From contig NZ_POTC01000033.1 of the NCBI RefSeq assembly GCF_002906255.1, positions 1-33,996 of the forward strand: 33,996 nucleotides of DNA, read 5' to 3'. This document shows, piece after piece, positions 25,485 through 33,869 of the stretch. The notes below the pieces were generated by a model. The model did no database searches, was not told the origin of the DNA, and worked only from the letters and a program-made list of their open reading frames with translations. The number at the start of each line of letters is the position of its first letter. Position 1 is the first letter of the stretch. The DNA comes from Novacetimonas maltaceti. GTDB lineage: Bacteria > Pseudomonadota > Alphaproteobacteria > Acetobacterales > Acetobacteraceae. Both the position numbers and the translations under genes were made by a program.

Positions 25485-26984
25485 TCAGAGATTGGTGGTG
25501 AACTGGAACCCGATGACCGCCGCATCATGGAAGGTTGTCGTGGCCCCGGGACGCTGCAGGTACTGGAAATCCGGCTGGAAGGCCGTGCCACGGGCCACAT
25601 GGATGCTGTAGAAGGCTTCCCAGGCGTTTTCATGGCTCTGGATGCCATAGACGGCGCCCCACTGGTTGGGCAGGTAGGGCAGGCCAAGCGCAAGCGAGGA
25701 TTCCTGCTGCAGGGCCACGGTGTGGCTCATTTCCATATACTGGAACATGACGCCTATCTGATCCAGCGGGCGGCCCCATGGCGTGCCGCTTTGCAGCAGG
25801 CCGATCCATTCATGGTCGCGCATGGCCACCTCGCTGCCCTGCGTGTAGTCAACGCCGCCGATCACGATCAGGCCGTTCGCCAGTCCGTCTCCGCTGCGGT
25901 GGATCATCTGGTTGAACATCAGCCACGCCGCGTTCATGCCAGCTTCATACCGGCGTGGCAGCCCTGTCGCCTGGAATGAATTGCCGTTTATGTCGGCATA
26001 AAGGTTGGGATAGCGGGAATTGTCATACCAGTACCCGATCTTGTAGTGCCCCAGCAGGTGGTGCCTGCCAAAGGAGGGGCTCCAGCCGATTTCGACCTGG
26101 GAGGAAAGCTTTCCCAACCCGTCCTGTCCCAGCGCCCAGCCCGAGATGCCGCCGTTATAGGCATGGGGACTGACGGCAAAGATGCCGCCCATGATATAGG
26201 TCCGCAGCGTGGGGCGCACCCGCAGGACCGCCCCCAGGTTGCCCGATGGCCAGTCCCGTCCGCCCGGCACGTATTTGGAAGGGGCGGGATTGCCGCATGC
26301 CGATACGTTCATGAACGAACAGGCAAGATAATCCTGATTGAAAAAACTTCCCGTCGGGATGACACCGACCGAAAGGATGATGCGGTCACGCAGGAATCCC
26401 TTGTCGGCATACATGTCCACCAGGTGGGCAACCACGTTGCCGCGCGCGCCATAGATTTCTTCAGGATTGGTTACTGAATCCCCCATGGCGTTGGAAAGGC
26501 TGCTCCCATGGCCATTGACGACCAGCATATGGGTCCAGAAGGCCGGAATCCCCGCAAGACGCTGCCAGTCTATGTCCAGGGCTGCCGCGACCTGACCGGC
26601 CAGTACGTTGGCGCGCTGCTTGCCGCCGGTAATGTTGGCCATATATTCTTCATTGACGGTGACATTGAGGAAAATGCCCCGGTTTGTCAGCCATGGCTGT
26701 ATCCCGCCCCAGTTGCCGAACAGGTGGGGCGTTGCGGTCAGCATTGGCACGAGCGGGCCGATTGCGACCTGTCCCATTTCGGTCATGGGAAAGGCTGTCG
26801 GGTCGTAATGGGTCGTAAAGGCGGTCTTGGCGGTTTCCGTCTGGGCCAATACTTCGGAAGTGAGCGTGCAACTGATGAACAGCATTCCCACCGTAACGGC
26901 CACAAGCCTGATAAGGGCGGGAAAGTCATTCCATGTTATTGCAGACTTGTTCTGATTCTTGGCGTATGTCGTGATGACACACAT
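25485..26984 (-). CDS. oprB: OprB-family carbohydrate-selective porin
   Basis: A 499-residue outer-membrane beta-barrel porin. A long signal region (hydrophobic LIRLVAVTVGMLFISC, cleavage after EVLAQ near residue 48) precedes the mature protein. Repeated barrel strands such as GHYKIGYWYDNSRYPN and the final GFQFTTNL fit OprB, which admits sugars and polyols into the periplasm. It is the first gene of the minus-strand glycerol/polyol run, so the porin, the facilitator and the ABC importer cover both membranes. GGGAG is placed ten bases before the ATG at 26984. Confidence 0.88.
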   Translation of the reverse strand: MCVITTYAKNQNKSAITWNDFPALIRLVAVTVGMLFISCTLTSEVLAQTETAKTAFTTHYDPTAFPMTEMGQVAIGPLVPMLTATPHLFGNWGGIQPWLTNRGIFLNVTVNEEYMANITGGKQRANVLAGQVAAALDIDWQRLAGIPAFWTHMLVVNGHGSSLSNAMGDSVTNPEEIYGARGNVVAHLVDMYADKGFLRDRIILSVGVIPTGSFFNQDYLACSFMNVSACGNPAPSKYVPGGRDWPSGNLGAVLRVRPTLRTYIMGGIFAVSPHAYNGGISGWALGQDGLGKLSSQVEIGWSPSFGRHHLLGHYKIGYWYDNSRYPNLYADINGNSFQATGLPRRYEAGMNAAWLMFNQMIHRSGDGLANGLIVIGGVDYTQGSEVAMRDHEWIGLLQSGTPWGRPLDQIGVMFQYMEMSHTVALQQESSLALGLPYLPNQWGAVYGIQSHENAWEAFYSIHVARGTAFQPDFQYLQRPGATTTFHDAAVIGFQFTTNL

Positions 26985-27722
26985 TGTCTGCTCTCCCTTC
27001 CCGGACGATTGGGGTCACGGGTTTGGTTGTCAGGAACAGGATGTGTATCGATTTGTGGACGGGAAAGATTTGGTTCATGAATGACACAAGTTCGTGAATA
27101 ATTCATTCACCCTGAACTGGTTGTAATTTGTACATCTCCATACCATGAAGTAAAAATGTATCGCACGTAGAATGGATTTCAGGTGTTGACTGGTGGCAGG
27201 ATTCCTGTGGCATGAAACATGCCCTGTGTTCCCCGGCCGCACATACGCGCCTGTCAGGTGGAAGTTGCGCGCCGCGCATGCAGGTCCGGGGGCATCTGCC
27301 GGTTCACGGACCGAAAACAGGCACCGCCATTCCCAATGATCAGGAATGCAGACGCCGCAGGTCTCCGAAAAAAGCTCTGTCCGCCCCTGTGCAGGCCGAA
27401 GGCAGGAACGCTGGACCGGTCATATCCATATATGAAAATATGTGATGTGGTAAAAATATTTTCAGATCCGTCATCAGTCCTGTCCTGATGCCCACGTTTC
27501 CCCGTAACCGGCCGGGCCTTAACAATCCCGCAGTGATAAATGCTGTTTATGACCTCATGTATAATCTGTCTTGGACGGCATGCGCCTGATTGACCTACGA
27601 CGTGTTCCACGACACCGGGGCCTGCATCGACCTTTCAGGCCGGTCCATGGCCTGCGGGAACACTATGCCGGGAAGTCACTTATGATTTCTGTTACGCCCG
27701 ACATGAGTTTTGGAAAGTATCG
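26985..27722. other. Large divergent intergenic region between oprB and cioA
   Basis: No convincing gene is present in these 738 bases. The region must hold the promoters of the oprB operon (minus) and cioAB (plus). The one notable element is the inverted repeat at 27094-27110. AT-rich runs around 27120-27170 and 27420-27470 could hold promoter boxes, but I cannot assign them. Confidence 0.5.
27094..27110. promoter_or_regulatory. Inverted repeat, possible operator upstream of oprB
   Basis: GTGAAT (27094-27099) and ATTCAC (27105-27110) are perfect arms around AATTC, with further outer matches GTTC/GAAC. It is 110 bases upstream of the oprB start. A protein-binding role is a guess. Confidence 0.3.
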
Positions 27723-29156
27723 ATGCCGCATGCACACGACCAGGCGCTCCTTCTGGCGCGCTTCCAGTTCGCCTTTACAGTAGGCGTCCATATCATCTTT
27801 CCAGCCTTTTCAATCGGACTTGCAGCCTATCTGGCTGTTCTGGAAGGGCTGTGGCTCAGGACCGGACGGCCTGTATTCCTTGACCTGTACCGATACTGGA
27901 TCAGGGTGTTTTCCATCGTCTTCGGCATGGGTGTCGTTTCGGGACTGGTCATGTCGTATGAATTCGGCACCAACTGGTCGATCTTTTCCAAAAAGGCCGG
28001 GCCGATCACGGGTGTACTCCTGTCCTACGAGGTCATGACTGCCTTCTTCCTTGAGGCAGGCTTCCTCGGTGTCATGCTGTTTGGCATGAACCGGGTGGGG
28101 CGCAGGCTGCATTTTGCCGCCACATGCTGTGTGTCGGTCGGCACCCTGATCTCCATGACATGGATCCTGTCGTCCAATTCATGGATGCAGACACCGCGTG
28201 GCTATACCATCGACCCGGCCACCGGGCGGTTCATGCCTGCCGACTGGCTGGCCATCATCTTCAACCCGTCCTTTCCGTTCCGTCTGGTGCATATGGGGCT
28301 GGCGGCTTTCCTGTCCGTTGCCTTCATCGTGGGGGCAACGGCGGCGTGGCATATGCTCAGGGCACGCAGGGCAGGGAAGGGCGCCTGCGAACCGGTGCGG
28401 GTCATGTTTTCCATGGCCATGTGGATGGCCGCGATCGTGGCGCCCCTGCAGATACTGGCGGGCGACGCGCATGGCCTGAACACGCTGAAATACCAGCCCG
28501 CCAAGATTGCTGCGATGGAGGGGGACTGGGTTTCGGAAGACCATGCGCCTGAACTGCTGTTCGGCATTCCCAACATGAAGACCGAACATACGGATTATGC
28601 CATCAAACTGCCGCTGGCCGGTTCGCTGATCCTGACGCACAGCCTGAATGGCAAGGTGCCGGGCATGAAGGATTTTCCGCGTGACCAGCGGCCGCCTTCA
28701 CCGGTCATCTTCTTCTCTTTCCGCATCATGGTGGCACTCGGCATGCTGATGATGCTGGTTGGATTGTGGTCGCTGTGGCTGCGCAGGAACGGCACCCTGT
28801 TCACCAACCCGGTTTTCCACCGTGTGGCACTCTGCATGGCGCCTGCGGGTTTTCTCGCGCTGCTGTGCGGGTGGATCACGACGGAGGTCGGCCGTCAGCC
28901 ATGGACGGTCTATGGCCTGCTGCGCACATCCGACAGCGTATCGCCGGTCGCGCTGTCGTCCATGGCGTTTTCGATGACGGCATTCGTGGTGGTCTATGTG
29001 CTCGTGTTTGGTTCCGGTCTGGGAATTCTGGTCCGTGTGCTGGGGCGCGCGCCGCAGGAAGGCGAACATGACACCAGTCCCGCCCATGCGCCCGATATCC
29101 TGGCGGCCCGCACGCTTCCGGGCGTGATTGATCCTTCTTCCGGCAAAGGAGCCTGA
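27723..29156 (+). CDS. cioA: Cytochrome bd-type (cyanide-insensitive type) quinol oxidase subunit I
   Basis: A 477-residue, polytopic inner-membrane oxidase subunit. Heme ligands line up with those of E. coli CydA: His23 (heme b595, E. coli His19), His190 (b558, His186), Met336 (b558, Met393), and Glu103 and Glu111 in EVMTAFFLEA; GWITTEVGRQPW is also present. The distance from His190 to Met336 is about 60 residues shorter than in E. coli, so the Q-loop is of the short type found in cyanide-insensitive CIO oxidases. It oxidises ubiquinol and reduces oxygen without pumping protons, which fits the overflow respiration of acetic acid bacteria. The ribosome-binding site is weak (GGAAAG). Confidence 0.93.
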   Translation: MPHAHDQALLLARFQFAFTVGVHIIFPAFSIGLAAYLAVLEGLWLRTGRPVFLDLYRYWIRVFSIVFGMGVVSGLVMSYEFGTNWSIFSKKAGPITGVLLSYEVMTAFFLEAGFLGVMLFGMNRVGRRLHFAATCCVSVGTLISMTWILSSNSWMQTPRGYTIDPATGRFMPADWLAIIFNPSFPFRLVHMGLAAFLSVAFIVGATAAWHMLRARRAGKGACEPVRVMFSMAMWMAAIVAPLQILAGDAHGLNTLKYQPAKIAAMEGDWVSEDHAPELLFGIPNMKTEHTDYAIKLPLAGSLILTHSLNGKVPGMKDFPRDQRPPSPVIFFSFRIMVALGMLMMLVGLWSLWLRRNGTLFTNPVFHRVALCMAPAGFLALLCGWITTEVGRQPWTVYGLLRTSDSVSPVALSSMAFSMTAFVVVYVLVFGSGLGILVRVLGRAPQEGEHDTSPAHAPDILAARTLPGVIDPSSGKGA

Positions 29157-29159
29157 GCC

Positions 29160-30179
29160 ATGACGGACTTCGCATACTGGCTTCCCATCGTGTGGGCCGT
29201 CATACTGGTGGCCGCCATTTCCATCTATGTCGTCCTTGATGGCTTTGACCTTGGCATCGGGATGCTGTTCGCGCTTGAACGCCACCCGGACCGCCGGGAT
29301 GTGATGGTCAACACCATCGCCCCGGTGTGGGATGGCAACGAGACGTGGATGGTACTGGGCGGGGCGGTGCTGTACGGCGTCTTTCCCGGTGCCTACGCTA
29401 CCCTGCTGCCAGCTTTCTACCTGCCAATCGTGCTGATGCTACTGGCCCTGATCTTCCGTGGCGTGGCGTTCGAATTCCGTGTCATGATGCGCGGGACGGG
29501 CCGGGAAGGGGTGTGGAACGCCGGTTTCATGGCCGGTTCCGCCATCGCCGCCTTCTGCCAGGGTGTGATCCTTGGCGGCGTGGTGCAGGGGATCAGGGTT
29601 GTCGACGGGGCCTTTGCCGGTGGGCCGTTCGACTGGCTGACGCCGTTCAGCATCCTGTGCGGCCTGTCGGTCATGTGCGGATACGCCCTGCTGGGGGCAA
29701 CGTGGCTGATCTGGCGCACCACCGGCGTGCTGGAGGCGTCCTGCCGCCGCTGGGCCGCCCGGCTGGCCGTGGGCCTGTTCATCGGCATCGTGGCCGTCAG
29801 CCTGTGGACGCCCCTGCTGCACGCACCGTACCTGCGCCGCTGGACCGACTGGCCCAACATCGTGTTTGTCGCCCCCGTGCCGGTTCTGGTAGTCGTGCTG
29901 GCCGTCCTGTTCGTGATGGGGCTGCGCAGGGGGCATTCGAAGGGGCCGTTCCTGTGCGCACTGGGCTGGTTCTTCCTGTGCCTGTCCGGGCTGGGGATTA
30001 CGGTGTGGCCCTATGCGGTTCCGCCGGGCCTGACACTGTGGGACGTGTCGTCCCCGCCCTCCAGCCAGCTCTTCCAACTGGTCGGCACGGTCATCCTGCT
30101 GCCGATCGTCCTGACCTACACGATCTATTCCTACCATGTCTTTCGCGGAAAGGTGACACAGACCGATGGGTATCACTGA
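29160..30179 (+). CDS. cioB: Cytochrome bd-type quinol oxidase subunit II
   Basis: A 339-residue membrane protein with about eight to nine hydrophobic segments. YVVLDGFDLGIGML, APVWDGNETWMVLGG and FPGAYATLLPAFYLP are the standard CydB/CioB signatures. It begins three bases after the subunit I stop with GGAGCC upstream. It stabilises the heme groups in subunit I. The end overlaps a small gene at 30166. Confidence 0.94.
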   Translation: MTDFAYWLPIVWAVILVAAISIYVVLDGFDLGIGMLFALERHPDRRDVMVNTIAPVWDGNETWMVLGGAVLYGVFPGAYATLLPAFYLPIVLMLLALIFRGVAFEFRVMMRGTGREGVWNAGFMAGSAIAAFCQGVILGGVVQGIRVVDGAFAGGPFDWLTPFSILCGLSVMCGYALLGATWLIWRTTGVLEASCRRWAARLAVGLFIGIVAVSLWTPLLHAPYLRRWTDWPNIVFVAPVPVLVVVLAVLFVMGLRRGHSKGPFLCALGWFFLCLSGLGITVWPYAVPPGLTLWDVSSPPSSQLFQLVGTVILLPIVLTYTIYSYHVFRGKVTQTDGYH

Positions 30180-30315
30180 GATTGTCCGTGGGAACGGGGA
30201 TGACGCGCCCCCACGGACCGGTACACGGATCGCATGGTTCATTGCGATCTGGTCACTGAGCACTGCGGTGTTTTTCGGGGCGGCGTCCCTGCTGCACCTG
30301 ATCGTCCCCAGGTAA
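30166..30315 (+). CDS. Small third subunit of the bd oxidase (CydX/CioS-like, DUF2474 type)
   Basis: A 49-codon gene starting inside the end of cioB (14-base overlap). The protein begins with a polar stretch (MGITEIVRGNGDDAPP) and continues with TRIAWFIAIWSLSTAVFFG and AASLLHLIVPR, a single membrane helix beginning with a basic-Trp motif. Small single-helix proteins encoded after cydB or cioB (CydX, CydS, CioS; DUF2474) are needed for stability of these oxidases. Length, position, topology and the W-x4-W-S pattern agree with DUF2474 as I know it. GACCG just before ATG is not a strong ribosome-binding site, so translational coupling with cioB is likely. Confidence 0.72.
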   Translation: MGITEIVRGNGDDAPPRTGTRIAWFIAIWSLSTAVFFGAASLLHLIVPR

Positions 30316-30334
30316 ACCGGGCGGCCTGCCCGGT
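30316..30334. terminator. Terminator hairpin after the oxidase operon
   Basis: ACCGGGC (30316-30322) and GCCCGGT (30328-30334) form a perfect 7-bp stem with a five-base loop directly after the small subunit stop, followed by CCCTTCT. It lies between converging genes and may serve both. Confidence 0.6.
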
Positions 30335-30364
30335 CCCTTCTCCGTCAGGCAGGGCTGGGTGCCG

Positions 30365-31624
30365 TTACCTCACATGTGGGCTGGCGGCATCGTTGCTGCT
30401 GTTGTAGGCCGCCAGCGCCGCATCCACCCCCGCACCAGCGGCAAAGGCATGGCCTTCGCCGCGCAGCACGGCTTCGAGTGCGCCAAGGGTGAGCAGCACC
30501 TTTGACTTCCCGGCGTTGTAGCCCATGGCCCCGATGCGCCAGATCCGGCCCTGCAGCGGGCCGAAGGCGGAGCCGATCTCGATTTCGAAATCATCGCGCA
30601 TGCGACTGCGCACCTTCTCGCCATCAATGCCCTTGGGAATGTAAACGCCGGTGACGTTCGTCATGCGGCACCTGTCATCCCCGAACAGCGTCAGTCCCAT
30701 CGCACGCAGGCCCGCCCCCATCGCGCGGGAGGCGGCCGCATGACGGGCAAAACGGGCCTGCAGCCCTTCTTCCAGCACGATGCGGGCGGCCTCGCGCGCT
30801 GCGTACAGCATGCTGGTTGCCTCGGTATGGTGGTTCAGGCGCTTTTCGGACCAGTAATCCATGACCATGGCGAGGTCGAAATAGTTGGAGGGAATGCGCG
30901 CACGCGTGCCATCACGCGTGTTGCTGTCGCGGATTCCGGCTTCCACATGGCGGCGGGCGAAGATGTGTTCCGCCGCGCGGTCGGAAATGGTGATGGGGGC
31001 TGAACCCGGCGGGCCGCCCATGCATTTCTGCAGGCCGCCGCTGACCACATCCACGCCCCAGCGGTCGGTCGCGACCTCCATGCCGCCCAGTGTGGCGGTG
31101 GTGTCAACATAGGACAGCACGTCGTGCCTGCGGCACAGCGCCCCCACACCGTCGAGTGGCTGGGCCATGGTGGTGGAGGTATCGCCATGGATGCACGCCA
31201 GTACATGCGGACGGTGGGTGATGATCGCATCCTCGATCTGCCCCAGCGTCGCGACCTCGCCCCATGGAATGTCCAGTGTTGCGATTTCCGCGCCGATCCG
31301 CTGCGCGATTTCCGACAGCAGCAGCCCGAACCGGCCCGCGCGCACGATCAGCAGCTTCATGCCCGGTTCGATCAGGGAGACCAGCGACGCCTCGATCCCG
31401 GCGCGGGCCGTGCCGTCCACAAGGAAGGTCCAGCGGTTTTCGGTCATGAAAACCTGACGGTAGAGGTCCATCGTCTGGTTCATGTAGCCCGTCATCTCCG
31501 GGTCGAACTGGCCCAGCATGTCGGCGGCCATGGCCCGCAGGACGCGCGGGTGCACGTTGACCGGCCCCGGCCCCATCAGAAGCCGGGCGGGAGGGTTGAT
31601 CTGGCCGTAAAATGTCTGGGTCAT
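30365..31624 (-). CDS. pucG: (S)-ureidoglycine-glyoxylate aminotransferase-like (PucG family)
   Basis: A class V PLP-dependent aminotransferase of 419 residues. LMGPGPVNVHPRVLRAM, then GQFDPEMTGYMNQTM with Gln39, VDGTARAGIEASL, and SNYFDL with LNHHTEATSMLYAAREA follow the pattern of B. subtilis PucG closely as I remember it. Lys200 in GGLQKCMGG is the PLP lysine. PucG transfers the amino group of ureidoglycine to glyoxylate, giving oxalurate and glycine, in purine breakdown. Its start overlaps the end of the amidohydrolase gene by four bases, and that enzyme is expected to release ureidoglycine. A general alanine-glyoxylate or serine-glyoxylate aminotransferase is the alternative. Confidence 0.82.
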   Translation of the reverse strand: MTQTFYGQINPPARLLMGPGPVNVHPRVLRAMAADMLGQFDPEMTGYMNQTMDLYRQVFMTENRWTFLVDGTARAGIEASLVSLIEPGMKLLIVRAGRFGLLLSEIAQRIGAEIATLDIPWGEVATLGQIEDAIITHRPHVLACIHGDTSTTMAQPLDGVGALCRRHDVLSYVDTTATLGGMEVATDRWGVDVVSGGLQKCMGGPPGSAPITISDRAAEHIFARRHVEAGIRDSNTRDGTRARIPSNYFDLAMVMDYWSEKRLNHHTEATSMLYAAREAARIVLEEGLQARFARHAAASRAMGAGLRAMGLTLFGDDRCRMTNVTGVYIPKGIDGEKVRSRMRDDFEIEIGSAFGPLQGRIWRIGAMGYNAGKSKVLLTLGALEAVLRGEGHAFAAGAGVDAALAAYNSSNDAASPHVR

Positions 31625-32934
31625 CCGAAACGTCTTTCAAAAAGTCCGATAAAGGTCGTCATCGCCCGCAGGGCCAGGCCGGCATCCGCATCGGTTACGG
31701 ATTCAGCGGGATTGTGGCTGATCCCCCCGGCACAGCGGATGAACAGCATGGAAACCGGCGCCAGATGCGCCATGACCATCGCATCATGTCCCGCGCCGCT
31801 GACCAGCAGTCGTGCAGGGGTATGGGTCACCGCGCGCACGGCGTGCTTCATAAGGTCCGTAAGGCGCGGACCGCACGGTGTGGCGTCGAGGTCCTGCTGC
31901 AGCACCACATCCATCCCCAGTCCGCGCCGCTTTGCCACCTGATGGGCGATGTGCAGGATTTCGCGCGCCGCGTCATCGCGCGTGGCATTTGTCCCGGCAC
32001 GCACGTCAATGGTGAACGCCACGTGGCCGGGCACGACATTGGCCGCACCGGGTGCTACCTCCAGCGAACCGACGGTCGCGACCAGTCCGTCCCCGCCCGC
32101 GCGTCCCACGCGCTCGACCGCAAGGATGATCTCTGCCGCTCCCGCCAGCGCGTCACGGCGCAGTTTCATGGCCACGGTGCCCGCATGTCCCGCCATGCCG
32201 CACAGCGTCACGCGATAGCGGTGCTGTGCTGCGATGGCGCTGACCACCCCAAGGGCATGGCCTTCGGCCTCCAGCACCGGTCCCTGTTCTATATGCGCCT
32301 CGACATAGGCAACGACCGGGTCATCCCGGCGCGATGCCATGTGCATCCGTTTGGCATCCAGACCGTATTCCCGCAGGGCGGTGGCCAGTGTCGCGGTCCC
32401 CATGCAGTCCGTCATGTCCGGGTCAGGGGATTCCAGCACGCCAGCCACGGCATGGGATGTGAGCATCCCGCGCGGGAAGCGTGAGCCTTCCTCATCACCG
32501 AAGCCAATGACTTCCAGTGCAAAGGGAAACCGCTTTCCCTGCCTTGCGAAATGGGCCACCGCCTCGATCCCCAGCACCACGCCCAGCATGCCGTCGAAGA
32601 AACCGCCATCGCGCACGCTGTCGATATGCGAACCGATCAGCACCACCGGCGCATCGGGGCTCTGTCCCCCGTAACGGCCGATCAGGTTGCCCGCCGCGTC
32701 CATGCGGGTGGCCATGCCCGCATCCTGCATCCACTGCGCAAGACGTTCGCACGTTGCGCGGTAGGACGGGCCAAGATAGGGACGGAACAGGCCGCCCTCC
32801 ATCTGGGAATATGGCGCGCGGCCCAGCTCGGTGCAGCGCGCGACCGCACGGGCTCCGCAGGCGTCGTTTCCACCATGCATCCGTTCAATGTTCCCTGCCT
32901 GTCGTGCTGTCACCGGAGCGCGTCCCGATGGCAT
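31621..32934 (-). CDS. M20-family amidohydrolase, allantoate amidohydrolase-like
   Basis: A peptidase M20-type metal-dependent amidohydrolase, about 437 residues from the chosen start. The binuclear metal site is complete: GSHIDSV, GGFFDGMLG, GDEEGSRFP, EAHIEQGPVLE, and the late histidine in SGAGHDAM. This is the AllC/HyuC/UreidoglycolateHase group; with the ureidoglycine aminotransferase directly downstream, allantoate to ureidoglycine is the likely reaction. The start is uncertain: ATG 32934 lies 16 bases after the TonB receptor stop, ATG 32880 would fit the usual N-terminus (about 12 residues before ARCTELG), and the frame extends to 33030 inside the receptor. None has a strong ribosome-binding site. 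Confidence 0.85.
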   Translation of the reverse strand: MPSGRAPVTARQAGNIERMHGGNDACGARAVARCTELGRAPYSQMEGGLFRPYLGPSYRATCERLAQWMQDAGMATRMDAAGNLIGRYGGQSPDAPVVLIGSHIDSVRDGGFFDGMLGVVLGIEAVAHFARQGKRFPFALEVIGFGDEEGSRFPRGMLTSHAVAGVLESPDPDMTDCMGTATLATALREYGLDAKRMHMASRRDDPVVAYVEAHIEQGPVLEAEGHALGVVSAIAAQHRYRVTLCGMAGHAGTVAMKLRRDALAGAAEIILAVERVGRAGGDGLVATVGSLEVAPGAANVVPGHVAFTIDVRAGTNATRDDAAREILHIAHQVAKRRGLGMDVVLQQDLDATPCGPRLTDLMKHAVRAVTHTPARLLVSGAGHDAMVMAHLAPVSMLFIRCAGGISHNPAESVTDADAGLALRAMTTFIGLFERRFG

Positions 32935-32950
32935 GCCCGGACATGATGAA

Positions 32951-33869
32951 TCAGTAGGTGTAGTTGATGCGCGCACCCACGAAGCGCGGGTTCCCCGGTA
33001 TGACGGAGTAGAAGGTGGACTGCGTGCCACCGGACAGCCAGTAATGCCGGTCGGCCAGGTTCTGCCCGTAAACGGTGACGGACCAGTGCTGCTGCGGGGC
33101 GGAGAATGTCAGGAAGCTGTTGACCAGGAAATAGGCCGGTGCGCGGTAATACCCGCCATAGCCGATATATTGCGGCTGGGTCTGCGCGCCACGATAGCTG
33201 TAATCGACATCGAAGGTCATGCGGTAGTTGCGCAGTACTTTCCATGTATAGGTCGCGGACCCGCTGAGCGTCAGGTTGGCCAGCCCCATGGAGGCGCCAT
33301 TGTAATTGGTATTTACCGCGGTCCATTGCCCGGTCGCATTGTACAGGTCGGTGGTGGCGGATTTGTTCACGCCCTGGTACTGGCTGTACACGCCATGCTG
33401 GTAGCCGAAATTCTGTGTCAGCGTCATGCCGCGGAAGGGGCGGAGCATCGCATTGAATTCCGCGCCATAGATGTAGGAACGCGGCGCATTCACATACGTG
33501 CCTTCCGTGCCATATTGCGGCACGACAATCGTGCCCAGAAGCTGCTGGTCACGGTAATCATAATAGAACCCCGCCGCATTGAAGCGGATGCGGTCATGCA
33601 TGAAGGATGTCTTGAACCCACCTTCATAGCTCAGCACCTGTTCAGGCTTGAAGGGACGCAACTGCGCGGAAACGCTTGTCATGTTTGCCGAGAAGCCACC
33701 CGGCTTGAAGCCACGGCGGAAATCGACATAGGTCATGATGTCGGGCGTGACCTGGTATTCCAGTCCCACCCGGCCGGAAAACTGGTTGGCAAGCGCGCCG
33801 CTGGACCCGAATGACTGGATTTTCGGCGCGCCCGTCCCCTCATAGGTCGTGCCCACGAGGTTCAGGAGT
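32951..33869 (-). pseudogene. TonB-dependent receptor, C-terminal part, cut by the IS
   Basis: About 300 residues of an outer-membrane TonB-dependent receptor barrel. YVDFRRGFKPGGF, EGGFKTSFM, AAGFYYDYRDQQL and the final FVGARINYTY, ending in an aromatic residue, are typical barrel strands of this family. The frame is open up to the IS edge at 33870; the plug domain, TonB box and signal peptide would lie beyond the IS, so the gene is broken. It lies 16 bases before the amidohydrolase gene, so the receptor may have imported allantoin or another ureide; the GFKPGGF-type barrels are a broad group, and siderophore use is also possible. Confidence 0.8.
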
